Shown here in pieces: positions 10,961 to 23,034 of a stretch of DNA of 64,000 nucleotides. A program made the translations under genes and the position numbers. Origin of the DNA: Meghimatium bilineatum. Its lineage: Eukaryota; Mollusca; Gastropoda; Stylommatophora; Philomycidae. Under the pieces are notes generated by a model. It saw only the letters and a program-made list of their open reading frames with translations. It was not told where the DNA came from and made no database searches. Position 1 is the stretch's first letter. Every line of letters begins with the position of its first letter. Location: contig CM067315.1 of assembly GCA_034231615.1 (NCBI GenBank), forward strand, positions 9,757,915 through 9,821,914. Reading direction: 5' to 3'.

Positions 10961-11418
10961 GGATTTTCTATCTCACTGACTTTTTATTGGGATTTTATAA
11001 CTGTCTCACTGACTTTTTATTGGGATTTTATAACTGTCTCACTGACTTTTTATTGGGATTTTATAACCGTCTCACTGACTTTTTATTGGGATTTTATAAC
11101 TCTCTCACTGACATTTTATTGGGATTTTATAACTGTGTCACTGACTTTTTATTGGGATTTTATAACTGTCTCACTGACTGTTCATTGGGATTTTATAACT
11201 GTCTCATTGACTTTTTATCGGGATTTTATAACCGTCTCACTGACTTTTTATTGGGATTTTATAACTCTCTCACTGACTTTTTATTGCGATTGTATAACTG
11301 TCTCACTGACTTTTTATTGGGATTTTATAACCGTCTCACTGACTTTTTATTGGGTTTTATAACTGTCTCACTGACTTTTTATCGGGATTTTATAACTGTC
11401 TCACTGACTTTTTATTGG
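10961..11418. repeat. Minisatellite, 33-bp unit, about 13.5 copies
   Basis: TCACTGACTTTTTATTGGGA recurs every 33 bp. The multiple-of-3 unit gives long open frames (DFLLGFYNCLT) that I treat as spurious. Confidence 0.93.
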
Positions 11419-12734
11419 CCATAAACCATGATTGTTTGCTCGGATCCATGTTTGAAATGCGTGTCTCACCAAAAGAAATGCTAGAATTCTGTTTCGGAAG
11501 CAAATATTTCTCTATATTTCTGTTTTACACTTATATTACGAAATTTCATAGATTATTGATTCAAATAATTGTACTTATTACATCCATCACTTTACACCCA
11601 GGTCTATTGATATTTTTTTTTTTTAAATCGAATAACTGTGATTGCTGCATTTTAATATCTCCCATATTTCAACCATTAAATTGTGTCCCCTTTTGTATTA
11701 TTTCTATCCGTGTTTCACAAAATTGTGTCCCCTTTTTGTATTATGCTATCCGCGGTTCTCACGAACATTCCAGGACAATGTTAGCATTTTTGTTCTTGTT
11801 CAATCCATCAGACACGACAAGCTTAATGACATCATTTCCTTACACTGACTGTTTCTTGTGATCAAGAATTGGGATAAAATCGCGGTTTCCTATGGGCGAT
11901 GTCCACAAATTACATCAACAATTAAGGGAGGGGGTGAGAGATTGGTGTCTGAAAAAAATTATGACAGTTGAGGAGGGGACCCCATCCCCCAATACCCCCC
12001 CTCCTCTCCCGCAAAAGTTCTCGTCACCACGATTTTTTATACACCAATTAAAGTGTTTGAATTTGAAAATCGTGTGGACAAATCTAAAAAGATTATATAA
12101 TTGTTTCACGCTTTCTAAAGAGAAATCTTTTTAAAAAATTTTGGGGTGGGGGGTGGGAGTTGGGGTTAAAAAATACATTTGACATAAATAAGCGAGTTGG
12201 AGCCTTCGTAAGTTATTGGCATTCTCTTACGGGAGAGAGGGGATTCGATATTTGGTTTTAAACTGCTGACATAATTTATAGGAAATTCCAGGTTAATGTT
12301 TGTATGAATGCAGGCCCGTAGTTGGGGGAGGGGGGCCCTTTGAGAGCATTCAAACCTCTCCATTAGAAAAATATCAGTCAAACTCCCTTACAATTTGCAA
12401 TATAAGACTAGCAAAGAAGATGGCAAAACACATCCCCAATCCAATTTAGCGGTCCAACCCCTCCCCCCCCCCCCCCCGAAAAAACATAAAACCAAAATAT
12501 CTACCAAAAATTATAGGGAAACATTCCTTAATAAAAATATCTCCCATCCATGTTAACAAAGCTGTAGGTTTATTCATAGCCCGGTTTTAATGTTCAGTTT
12601 TCCACCTTTAGATTTCAGTATTCTCTCTGTCTCTCTATATCTCTCCCATCTCTCTATCTCTGGTCTTATTCCCTCCTCCTGCCCCGATACATAATTCTCC
12701 GTTAATGCCCTTATTCACTCCAACTAGTTACTCC
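11419..12734. other. No recognisable gene; homopolymer runs
   Basis: AT-rich sequence with a poly-C run near 12463-12477 and pyrimidine-rich stretches after 12600. Short open frames here show no recognisable domain. Confidence 0.5.
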
Positions 12735-12920
12735 TGTCTCTCGTATAACGCTACATTCCCTGCGTAACTTTCCTTTCTCCCGTTTAACGTTATTTTTACC
12801 GTAAAACGTTCCTTTTTCCCTTGTAGCTATCATTTTCCCCGTTTAACTTTCCTCTCTCAACTGTAACGTTTCTTTCTCTCGTATAACGTTCCTTTCTCGC
12901 CTGTAACGTTCCTTTCTCTT
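12735..12920. repeat. Degenerate tandem repeat, about 21-bp unit
   Basis: GTATAACGTTCCTTTCTC-type words recur with many substitutions. Confidence 0.65.
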
Positions 12921-12930
12921 AAGGTGCAGA

Positions 12931-13133
12931 ATGGTTTACAGCATTGCTGCGATATCTGCGCCTTTCGGTCTGACACATCCAAGTTCAGCATGGCTTTGGG
13001 TCACTGACCCTATATGGAATGGGACAGCTAACTCCATCCCATAACCTCATTAGTCGCCTTTTACGACATACGTGAAAAGTAAACAGTGTTGCTATTCTTT
13101 GTTCCCCTTTCGGGCCCCGGCAACACACGGGTG
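12931..13133 (-). mobile_element. SINE-like family F3, copy 2 (tail-less)
   Basis: Minus-strand copy covering the head and middle of F3 (CAGCATTGCTGCGATATC through GGGCCCCGGCAACACACGGG) but missing the shared 3' module. Confidence 0.82.
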
Positions 13134-13180
13134 TCTGTTAGGTTTAACCCATGTCATACCATCAGTATTCCAGTGTGATT

Positions 13181-13531
13181 ATCTACACACACATCACGCT
13201 GTTACTTCTACCTCTACACACACACATCACGCTGTTACTTCTACCTCTCCACACACATCACGCTCTTTCTTCTACCTCTCCACACACATCACGCTGTTGC
13301 TTCGACCTCTCCACAGACATCACGCTGTTGCTTCGACCTCTCCACACACATCACGCTGTTACTTCTACCTCTCCACACACATCACGCTGTTGCTTCGACC
13401 TCTCCACAGACATCACGCTGTTACTTCTACCTCTCCACACACATCACGCTCTTTCTTCTACCTCTCCACACACATCACGCTGTTGCTTCGACCTCTCCAC
13501 ACACATCACGCTGTTGCTTCGACCTCTCCAT
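13181..13531. repeat. Minisatellite, 31-bp unit, about 11 copies
   Basis: ACACATCACGCTGTTGCTTC units, with TACTTCTACC and TCTTTCTTC variants. Confidence 0.92.
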
Positions 13532-13737
13532 TGTTGGGTCAAAACGCATGAGCCTATGGACCGATGGAACAGCAACCACATCTCCATGCATATCCTTGAT
13601 TTTTTGCACCTCTTTAACCGAACCCGCTCTCTCCCCTGATTTCTTCTCCACATGATATTGTAAACGCATCCATCTGAGATCTCTGTGTTCACAATCGCCC
13701 TTCATTACCTCTCTTATTGTCTCCCTAATTATATATC

Positions 13738-14233
13738 TCTCTCTGCTCTCTCTCTCTGTCTCTCTCTATATATATATATATCCACCTCTTTTCCTCTCCT
13801 TTGTTACATAGCTCATCCTATCTCTCTCCTATTTACAAATTATCTCCTCCATCACTTCTCTCTCTCCTTCTCTCTCTCTCCTTCTCTCTCCTTCTCTCTC
13901 TCCTTCTCTCTCCTTCTCTCTCCTTCTCTCTCCTTCTCTCTCCTTCTCTCTCCTCCTCTCTCTCTCCTTCTCTCTCTCCTTCTCTCTCCCCTTCTCTCTC
14001 TCCTTCTCTCTCCTCTCTCACGTTCTCTCTCGTTCTCTCTCCTTCTCTCTCCTTCTCTCTCTTTCTCTCTCCTTCTCCTTCTCTCTCCTTATCTCTCCTT
14101 CTCTCTCTCCTTCTCTCTCTCCTTCTCTCTCTCCTTCTCGCTCTCCTTCTCTCTCTCCTTCTCTCTCTCTCCTTTTCTCTCTCCTTCTCTCTCTATCCTT
14201 CTCTCCTTCTCTCTCTTGCTCTCTCTCTCTTTG

Positions 14234-14264
<31 letters not shown>

Positions 14265-14380
14265 CCACCTTTTTTCTTCTCCTTTGTTACATAGCTCATC
14301 CTATCTCTCTCCTATTTACAAATTATCTCCTCCATCACTTCTCTCTCTCCTTCTCTCTCTCTCTCTCTCTCTCTTCATAC
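13738..14380. repeat. CT-rich microsatellite tract with duplicated flanks
   Basis: Long CTCTCTCCTT stretches. A block of about 120 bp (TATATATATCCACC, CCTTTGTTACATAGCTCATC, then CCTCCATCACTTCTCTC) occurs at 13764-13885 and again at 14248-14365, enclosing the CT tract. Confidence 0.9.
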
Positions 14381-14817
14381 TTCCACATTTTCGTTTTAAT
14401 TTTTTAATTTCCCTGTATCCTCATATCTTGTACCCATCCCTCATCTCACTGGACATCGCGTGATAAAGTTGTGCGTGTAGGCACCATGGCTGGGACATCC
14501 TCAATCTATCCTAACTCTTTATGTTCCAGAACATCACAATCATGTGTCTTTCAGTCCAGAAGATCTATAATCAGAATTCAACTTATGTTGAGCGATCAGC
14601 GTACGCTAATTACAATACTATTGTGAGTTCATGTGGTATTGTCGATAGCGACGCATGACAGCGGGAAAATGTCCAGCATGCAGGAATGTTGTTAGATTTG
14701 AGTTTGGTAACCAGCGTGTAAGTTCTCACGAACGGCCAGCGTACTCAACTAGCAATATGGTTACAGACATCGGCCCGTTCAGTGGAAGTGGTAAAAACAC
14801 TGAACGTATCAGTTACC
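14381..14817. other. No recognisable feature
   Basis: Unique-looking sequence; no domain recognised in the short frames. Confidence 0.45.
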
Positions 14818-14966
14818 AAGCCGAAGTCGAATTTGTCTGGCCATTGTCACAAATAAGACCGAAACACACATCATGTATAGTCTCTGGACTACATCCTACT
14901 GGAAATCAAGTAGAATCATCGTCCTGCAACAAGAGAGATCCAGTGAGAGTTTGAAAACGAACACCC
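14818..14966 (+). mobile_element. SINE-like family F2, divergent copy
   Basis: GGACTACATCCTACTGGAAA and GAGAGTTTGAAAACGAAC match the F2 3' module; the head GCCGAAGTCGAATTTGTC is a diverged F2 head. Confidence 0.75.
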
Positions 14967-15329
14967 ACAAAAATGTCCTGTTGGGAAGTGTATTTGTATG
15001 TGTATTTCAATATCAGCGAATTACTAGCAATAGAACTTATGTGTACTTTCCAACATTTTTTATTAAGGAAATACTCAGATATTTATTTCGTACACAGAAG
15101 ACATACCTTAGCACTGCTCGCTGCTTTTGGGAGAAACCTCCTACTCAGAGTAATAAACTAATATTAATAAAAATGCTTATATTAGTATATATGAAATTCT
15201 ATTAGAATTGCAAAAAAAACATCAAAACATAGGAATGTCATATTTTAACTACAAATTCCCGATAAACTATTAAAATAGTAAGTTGAGTAAATAGTGAATG
15301 CGTAGGAAACAGGTAATGAAGTCTTACTA
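14967..15329. other. No recognisable feature
   Basis: AT-rich sequence left of Penelope copy B. Confidence 0.45.
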
Positions 15330-16248
15330 AAGGACGACTAACACACTATCACTGTCGCATGCTCACGTGATGTAATAATACACACAAAACTACACTGGAT
15401 ATAATCATACAAATAACAATACACAGGATATCATCGACGTTTCGACCGAAAGACATTTAGCAAGATTTAAGCACATAACATAAAAAGACGACGAATAGAA
15501 TTGACAACGACACACACACCTATCCGAGTGAAATGTGGATGTGAGATGCCGCAAGGATATGAACTTTCATCACTGCATGTTTTCCTGTGAAGAAGTGCAA
15601 GGAGATTTTCTATGAGCTGCGGAAATAAAGGCCGCGTTGCCACAGCAGACCCCGCGACATGTACAGGAAGGATTTTGAATGCACCTCCGATAGAAAAAAA
15701 ATTATGTCCCAACCGTGGATTGAACCCGGGACCTCAATATATATGAACCCGGATATGAACAGGAAGTACATACAATCGTAAATATATGTGGAAACAGACA
15801 AACTAAAAAGATGACGTAAATGAGGGAGCAAAATTATAAACACAAAGACCATACCACCGAGAACTAGACAGAAGAATGATCGGAATTTAGTCCAAATGGC
15901 TTGAGGGTACCCAACTCAAAGATAAGACGACTTTCTAGAACGTACCTAGATCTATCTTCGGTGGTGCAGGATCAAATGGCAGTGAATATCAAGAACACCA
16001 CGGTGGCCAACGCCGTTGATGTGTGTGGCAACCAGAGTAGATGTACTATGCTTGATGGCATGAAGATGGTTACAGAAGCGGTCACTCAATCTTAAGCCAG
16101 TTTCACCGACATACTGCTTACCGCAGCGTTTAAATAGAGTTACGTAAATGACATTACGCGATCCACATGTAAAGGTCTCATCAATGGAGAAAGTGGACTT
16201 GGGAAATGGAAAGGGGCGCATTTGAATCACATATGGACATGTGTAGCA
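15330..16248 (-). mobile_element. Penelope-like element B with GIY-YIG domain
   Basis: The minus strand reads a 92-residue open frame (15952-16230) with CGSRNVIYV, KRCGKQYVGETGLRLSDRF and the HLHAIKHSTSTLVATHINGV block. This is the GIY-YIG-type nuclease core with its Cys-containing entry and the YVGET loop. Penelope-like elements place this domain after the RT, as here. The 3' flank (15330-15950) matches copy A, including the CGTTTCGACC sequence, and is interrupted by a SINE at 15565-15750. The N-terminal side is cut at about 16248, where copy C begins in opposite orientation. Confidence 0.88.
15565..15750 (-). mobile_element. tRNA-derived SINE inside Penelope copy B
   Basis: A 186-bp insertion flanked by GGATATGAAC at 15555-15564 and 15751-15760. 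Copy A retains the empty site (GGAAAGGAAC followed directly by AGGAAGTAC). The minus strand carries a B box (GGGTTCAATCC) near 15727. An A box is not evident, so the copy may be 5' truncated. Confidence 0.82.
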
Positions 16249-16261
16249 ACGAATAATGATT

Positions 16262-17055
16262 AAAAATTCCCTTCTTCAGACATATCCTAACACACGTTTC
16301 GCTTTCCAGGACTTACCTCTGGTTGCCTATAGGCGCGTAAAAAATCTTAACGACATCTTGGAGCACAGCCACCTTAGGTCTTGTTCCATATCATAACGGT
16401 ATTGTTCGCAGCTCACGCTGTCGTTGCTACATATGTCCTTATGTGGTTCAGGTGCGCTCCGTTTCACTTCCCAAGGATACTTTCCCCACTGATGAGGCCT
16501 TTGCATAAGGATCCCGTAATGCGCATGCGGTTGCGTATGTGGGTCTCACCAATGGCTCACTAGACAAACCAACCATGCAACAGAAAACCTTAGTAGATGA
16601 CATGACTTTATATTGCGATTGTCTTCTTATAGAAGCTTCATGGCACGTCATCTATACAATCCTGTGGTCGTAACCTTCGATAACAGTTACTATGTTGTTC
16701 CGACAGACCGACGTTGTGCTTGAACTAGTTACGGGCACGGCGTGGGTGGGTGGAACAACAAAGAAACCTGTCGCAAGGGCCAGAGATATGCCCTGATGTC
16801 GACGTATGTTTCGGCGACATTAGACTCGAAACACCATTGAGTCGGATGTCTGCTGGAACAGAGGGCGGAGCACTTATAGAATACCCCACGTGCCGTGAGA
16901 CCAGTTTCTAATCAAGAATCAAGAAGAAGAATCGTGTAATGTCATTTACGTGATGATATGTAAACGCTGCGGCAAGCAGAATATTGGTGAAACTGGCTTA
17001 AGATGAAGCGACCACTTCCGTAACCATTTTCATGACATCAAGCATAGTACATCTA
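16262..17055 (+). mobile_element. Penelope-like element C, split by repeat F1
   Basis: The + strand reads FAFQDLPLVAYRRVKNLNDI near 16300-16360. After a frameshift come the CYICPYVVQVRS linker and TFPTDEAFA, ending GSRN near 16520. The GIY-YIG part resumes after the F1 insertion at 16933 (NVIYVMICKRCGKQNIGETG, one TGA, then the SDHFRNHFHDIKHSTSTLV block). It is head-to-head with copy B, separated by about 14 bp. The copy is dead. Confidence 0.85.
16518..16932 (+). mobile_element. Dispersed repeat F1, copy 3, nested in Penelope copy C
   Basis: Starts CGCATGCGGTTGCG and ends CAAGAATCAAGAAGAA. The host sequence GTAATG occurs on both sides, so the insertion falls within the codons joining GSRN to VIYV. 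It gives the longest 5' end of the family together with copy 5 at 40152. Confidence 0.82.
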
Positions 17056-17820
17056 CTCTAGTGAAAATGGGTTGAAGAAAACAAGATTGAAGATGGGAAA
17101 TAACGACAAAGTGAAAAGATATGGAGCATTTTAAAATTGTGACATGCAGAGAATCAACAACTATTCTAATTCTGTATGCGGAAGAAAGAAAGTTGTGGAA
17201 ACCCACCATCACCTACTATAGTCGACACGGCACTTGTTGATTATGCCTCGTTCTGATTTCACGTACGCATTATCATTGACAATAAAGATATTAACCGCAA
17301 GTGATCCACCCCCCTATTAATGATACTACGTATATTCCTTCTTGTGTTCTAGCGAAACGATAACTAGTTATAAGTAATGTATATCATATCTGTATACGAC
17401 GTTGCCGGTACGACAATACGGCAATCGATAAACAAACTCTCACTCACTCATCATGGATTATTTTATCCTCCATCTGCAAGCGCCGCTGTTCTAAGTCCCT
17501 ACTCATTGAGCTTCCATTGTGCGCGTGCTGTTAAATTCATGTCTAAAGTTTCTCCTGTTTATCTGTTCAGCTCGTGTGATTACACTGGAACCGACGGAAA
17601 GTTCAATAGTTCTTGTGACATGTGTTTCCTGTATGAGGAATCGTCATTTGTTTTGTTATTTATGAATGTTGGGTTTTTGCGTCAGTTATGATTTTGATAG
17701 CGTTGTTTTTTTTTTGTAATTTGTTGGCAACGTTTAGTAAATGGATACGTAAGTTCAGATTTGTAGTGTTTCTGGTTTAGTAGCTGTAATAGTAGTAAGT
17801 ATTGTAATCTTTGTTTGTTG
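17056..17820. other. No recognisable feature
   Basis: An open frame at 17377-17691 (+) has no domain that I recognise and no splice context that I trust. Otherwise ordinary AT-rich DNA. Confidence 0.45.
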
Positions 17821-18440
17821 TATGGAAGTAATTATATTATAAATTGTAGAAGTGTTAGTGATAGTGTTAGTGATAGTAATAGTAGTAGTATTAGTAGTAA
17901 TTGTAGTAGTAAGTATCGTAATATTTGTTTGTTGTATGAAAGTAGTTATATTATCAATGGTAGTAGTGGAAGTATTACTAATAGTAACAGTAGAAATAGT
18001 AGTAAAAGTAGTGTAGTAATAGTAGTAGTAATAGTAAAATATTATCAGTAGTAGTAATAGTAGTATTAGTAAAAGTATTATCAGTAGTAGTAATAGTAGT
18101 AATAAAAATAATAGTAGCAATAATAGAAGTGATAGTAGTAGTAGTAGTAGTAATAGTAGTAGTAGTAGTAGTAGTAAAAGTAGTAGTAGCAGTAGTAGTG
18201 GAGTAATAACATCAGTAGCGATTGTGGTGATGGTAGCAGTAGTTGTAATAAAAGTAATGGTAATTTTTGTAATAGTAATATCAGTATCAATGGTAGAAAT
18301 AGTAGTAGTAGTAATAGTAGTAGTAGTAGTAGTAGATGGTAGTAACATTTGTATTAGCAGTATTTACAACAGCAGAAGCAGTAGCAGTAGCAGCAGTAGT
18401 AGCAATAGTAGATGCAATAGTGGCAGTTGAAGAAAAACAT
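17821..18440. repeat. (TAG)n-type imperfect trinucleotide tract
   Basis: AGTAGTAGTAAT-like sequence for about 600 bp, purest at 18130-18200 and 18298-18340. Long minus-strand frames of poly-Leu/Thr/Tyr follow from the trinucleotide period. Confidence 0.9.
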
Positions 18441-18690
18441 TACTAGCAGTAGTAATAGTGGGGGGGGGGGTTGCTACGTAGAAATGTCTGAAAAGTACAA
18501 CATTGTTAAACTTACAAGCGGTTTGAATGTATATATTACACATTGTACCGGAGATCCGGTTGGAAGCATTCGTAACGTTTACAATTTGAATAATTATCTG
18601 AATAGCAATGTCCTCAGTAGAATATACTGCAAGTAGTACTGTTTATTCCAATATAATTGTAGTACTAAAGTATAGCAATATCGACGTTAG

Positions 18691-19310
18691 TAGAAGTATC
18701 AACAGTAGAAGTATCAACAGTAGAAGTATCAACAGTAGAAGTATCAACCGTAGTGCCAATATTAGAAGTATCAACAGTAGAAGTATCAACAGTAGAAGTA
18801 TCAACAGTAGACGTATCAACAGTAGACGTATCAACCGTAGTGCCAATATTAGAAGTATCAACAGTAGAAGTATCTACCGTAGTGCCAATATTAGAAGTAT
18901 CAACAGTAGAAGTATCAACCGTAGTGCCAATATTAGAAGTATCAAAAGTAAAAAAAATAATCAATGTTAGACGTATCAACAGTAGAAGTATCAATAGTAA
19001 AAGTATCAATATTAGAAGTATCAACAGTAGAAGTATCAACAGTAATACCAATATTAGAAGTATAAACAGTAAAAAAACAGTCAATGTTAGACGTGTCAAC
19101 AGTAGAAGTATCAACAGTAGATGTATCAACAGTAGTAACAATATTTGAAGTATCAACACTAAAAAGAATGTTAGACGTATCAACAGTAGAAGTATCAACA
19201 GTAGAAGTATCAACAGTAGAAGTATCAACGGTGACAGTAATATCAACAGTAAAAGTTTCAACGTTTGAATGAATATCAGTAGCAGAAGTATCAACAATAA
19301 AATAAAAGCA
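18691..19310. repeat. Minisatellite, 15-18-bp unit (GTAGAAGTATCAACA), left block
   Basis: GTAGAAGTATCAACA units mixed with CGTAGTGCCAATATTAGAAG spacers. Related to the larger block at 19430-20940. Confidence 0.9.
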
Positions 19311-19429
19311 TAATCTGTGGGAGAAATATCAACAATAAACGTATCATCATTCAGAGAGACGCATCAACAGTAGTAAAAGTATGAACAGTAAAATAGCATC
19401 AACATTTAGATAGTTAGCAATGGTATCGA

Positions 19430-20940
19430 ACGTATCAACAGTAGAAGTATTGTATCAATGGTAGCAGACGTATACACAACAGCAGAAATGTCAGTAGGTT
19501 TTGAGATATCAACAGTAGCAAACATCCCAACAGTAGCAGAAGTATCAGCAGTAGTAGGGGTATCAACAATTTTAGAGATAACAACAGTGGTAGAGATATC
19601 AACAGTGGTAGAGGAATAAACAGTAGTAGATCTACCAACAGTAGCAGAAGTATCAACATTAGTAGAATTATCAACAGTAAAAACAAATATCATAAGCGGT
19701 AAAAGAATCAACAGCGGTAGAGGAATCAACAGTATTAGATATATCAATAGTATTAGAAATATCACCAGTAAAAAAAGAATCACCAGCGATATAAAAATCA
19801 TTAGTAGTAGAAGTATCAACAAAAGTTGTAGTATCAACAGTAGTTGAAGTATAAACAGTAGTTGTATAATCAACAGTAGTTGAAGTATCAACAGTAGTTG
19901 TAGTATCAACAGTAGTTGAAGTATAAACAGTAGTTGTATAATCAACAGTAGTTGAAGTATCCACAGTAGTTGTAGTATCAACAGTAGTAGAAGTATAAAC
20001 AGTAGTTGTAGTATCAACAGTATGTGAAGTATCAACAGTAGTAGATGTATCAACAGTAGTAGAGGTATCAACATTAGTAGAAGTATCAACAATAGTAGAA
20101 TTATCAACAGTAGTAGAAGTATCAACAGTAGGTGAAGTATCAACAGTAGTAGGAGTATCAACAATAGGTGAAGTATCAACAGTAGGTGAAGTATCTACAG
20201 TAGTAGACGTATCATCAGTAGTAGAAGTATCAACAGTAGTAGAGGTATCAACATTAGTAGAAGTATCAACATTAGTAGAATTATCAACAATAGCTGAAGT
20301 ATCAACAGTAGGTGAAGTATCTACAGTAGTAGACGTATCAGCAGTAGTAGAAGTATCAATAGTAGGTGAAGTATCAACAGTAGTAGACGTATCAGAAGTT
20401 GTAGAAGTATCACCAGTAGTAGAAGTATCAACAGTAGATGAAGTATCAACAGTAGGTGAAGTATCTACAGTAGTAGACGTATCATCAGTAGTAGAAGTAT
20501 CAACAGTAGTAGACGTATCAACATTAGTAGAAGTATCAACATTAGTAGAATTATCAACAGTAGTAGAAGTATCAACAATAGGTGAAGTATCAACAGTAGT
20601 AGAAGTATCAACAATAGCTGAAGTATCAACAGTAGGTGAAGTATCTACAGTAGTAGACGTATCAGCAGTAGTAGAAGTATCAATAGTAGGTGAAGTATCA
20701 ACAGTAGTAGACGTATCAGAAGTTGTAGAAGTATCACCAGTAGTAGAAGTATCAACAGTAGATGAAGTATCAACAGTAGTAGAAGTATCAACAGTAGTAG
20801 AAGTATCAACTGTAGTAGAAGTATCAACTGTAGTAGAAGTATCAATATTATTTGTAATATCAACAGTAGTAAATGTATCAAGAGTAGTATTAACAGTGGC
20901 ATAATTATCAGCAGTGGTTTTAACAGTAGTATCAAGAGTA
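19430..20940. repeat. Minisatellite, 18-bp unit, with higher-order repeats
   Basis: Units GTAGTAGAAGTATCAACA for 1.5 kb. A variant order (GGTGAAGTATCTACAG, GTAGACGTATCATCAG ... CAGAAGTTGTAGAAG, CACCAGTAG) at 20177-20445 recurs at 20457-20780, so multi-unit blocks were duplicated. The minus strand has a 426-codon open frame repeating VDTSTT. It has no signal peptide or other domain, and I regard it as non-coding. Confidence 0.93.
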
Positions 20941-21207
20941 GGCACTGTCATATTATTATGAATAAATGGATACTTTACAATGATAGTAGCTGTGTATTTG
21001 TTAGATTTTCAGTTCTTTTAGATGAGCGTATCCTTCTTGGCCGACTGTTTTCATCAAGCTTGTACCAAGTATAGTTGACGAGGGCGCGTATTTAACAAGT
21101 CTTTGAATAAACCGCTGATCCGCTATCGATTTGATCGACTGCAGAAGTAGCAAGGGGATATTATATCGCTTTACTGTGGCTTATTGCTATGGTCTTTCGT
21201 TCTTCCT

Positions 21208-22673
21208 CTCCACGTAACCTATGACTTCATATACTGAAGTATGTTTATCATGTTCTTCCACTCCGCGTAAGCTATGACTGCATATACTGGCTGAAGTATG
21301 TTTATCATGTTCTTCCACTCCGCGTAAGCTATGACTGCATATACTGGCTGAAGTATGTTTATCATGTTCTTCCACTCCGCGTAAGCTATGACTGCATATA
21401 CTGGCTGAAGTATGTTTATCATGTTCTTCCACTCCGCGTAAGCTATGACTGCATATACTGGCTGAAGTATGTTTATCATGTTCTTCCACTCCGCGTAACC
21501 TATGACTTCACATACTGGCTGAAGTATGTTTATCATGTTTTTCCACTCCGCGTAACCTATGACTTCATATACTGGCTGAAGTATGTTTATCATGTTCTTC
21601 CACTCCGCGTAACCTATGACTTCTCATACTGGCTGAAGTATGTGTATCATGTTCTTCCACTCCGCGTAACCTATGACGTCTCATACTGGCTGAAGTATGT
21701 TTATCATGTTCTTCCACTCCGCGTAACCTATGACTTCACATACTGGCTGAAGTATGTTTATCATGTTCTTCCACTCCGCGTAACCTATGACTTCACATAC
21801 TGGCTGAAGTATGTTTATCATGTTTTTCCACTCCGCGTAACCTATGACTTCATATACTGGCTGAAGTATGTTTATCATGTTCTTCCACTCCGCGTAACCT
21901 ATGACTTCTCATACTGGCTGAAGTATGTGTATCATGTTCTTCCACTCCGCGTAACCTATGACTTCTCATACTGGCTGAAGTATGTTTATCATGTTCTTCC
22001 ACTCCGCGTAACCTATGACTTCACATACTGGCTGAAGTATGTTTATCATGTTCTTCCACTCCGCGTAACCTATGACTTCACATACTGGCTGAAGTATGTT
22101 TATCATGTTCTTCCACTCCGCGTAACCTATGACTTCATATACTGGCTGAAGTATGTTTATCATGTTCTTCCACTCCGCGTAACCTATGACTTCATATACT
22201 GGCTGAAGTATGTTTATCATGTTCTTCCACTCCGCGTAACCTATGACTTCACATACTGGCTGAAGTATGTTTATCATGTTCTTCCACTCCGCGTAACCTA
22301 TTACTTCACATACTGGCTGAAGTATGCTTATCATGTTCTTCCACTCCGCGTAACCTATGACTTCACATACTGGCTGAAGTATGTTCATCATGTTCTTCCA
22401 CTCCGCGTAACCTATGACTTCATATACTGGCTGAAGTATGTTTATCATGTTCTTCCACTCCGCGTAACCTATGACTTCACATACTAGCTGGAGTATGTTT
22501 ATCATGTTCTTCCACTCCGCGTAACCTATGACTTCATATACTGGCTGAAGTATGTTTATCATGTTCTTGCACTCCGCGTAACCTATGACTTCACATACTG
22601 GCTGAAGTATGTTTATCATGTTCTTGCACTCCAAGTAACCTATGACTTCACATACTGGCTGAAGTATGTTTAA
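21208..22673. repeat. Minisatellite, 57-bp unit, about 25 copies
   Basis: Each unit contains CTTCCACTCCGCGTAACC and GGCTGAAGTATGTTTATC. 57 = 3 x 19, so a 19-residue repeat (YHVLPLRVTYDF..WLKYV) stays open on + for 281 codons and another stays open on -. The leftmost units carry a variant with AAGCTATGACTGCATATAC. Confidence 0.95.
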
Positions 22674-22682
22674 TTTGTATCT

Positions 22683-22841
22683 TCTTTTACTTCAGCGTTC
22701 ATTCTCAAACTCCCTCTGGATCTTCATTGTAGCAGGACCATGGTCTTACTATATTTACAGCAGGATGTAGTCCAGAGAATGGAAATGCTTTGTGTCGCCG
22801 TTTTATTTATGCCAATGGCCCAACACATCCATCTTCGGCGA
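22683..22841 (-). mobile_element. SINE-like family F2, copy 3
   Basis: Minus-oriented F2 directly after the 57-bp array. TTGTATCT occurs at both borders (near 22674-22682 and 22848-22855), a short apparent target duplicate. Confidence 0.82.
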
Positions 22842-23034
22842 AATATTGTATCTCACTTTTATGAGACAATGGCTCATGGATTTAATTAGGATTTCGTTTA
22901 ATTTGTGGGTTACGAGTGGGGGGAGAGGGGGTTGTTGAGAGGGGGGATTGTTAATGAGGTGTTACACGGATCTATTCACGTTATGTTTGCATTAACCAAA
23001 AAATGTTTATGCAGGATATGCTCATAGTAATAAT

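Noticed and set aside
3770-17055. Hammerhead ribozymes, which some Penelope-like elements carry
   Set aside because: I looked for CTGATGA followed by GAAA in the Penelope flanks and found no convincing core on either strand. CTGATGAG at 43948-44150 (51-bp array) and near 48225 lacks a proper stem II.
17377-17691. 104-codon + open frame as an exon
   Set aside because: Some Cys and hydrophobic residues but no pattern I recognise and no matching splice sites.
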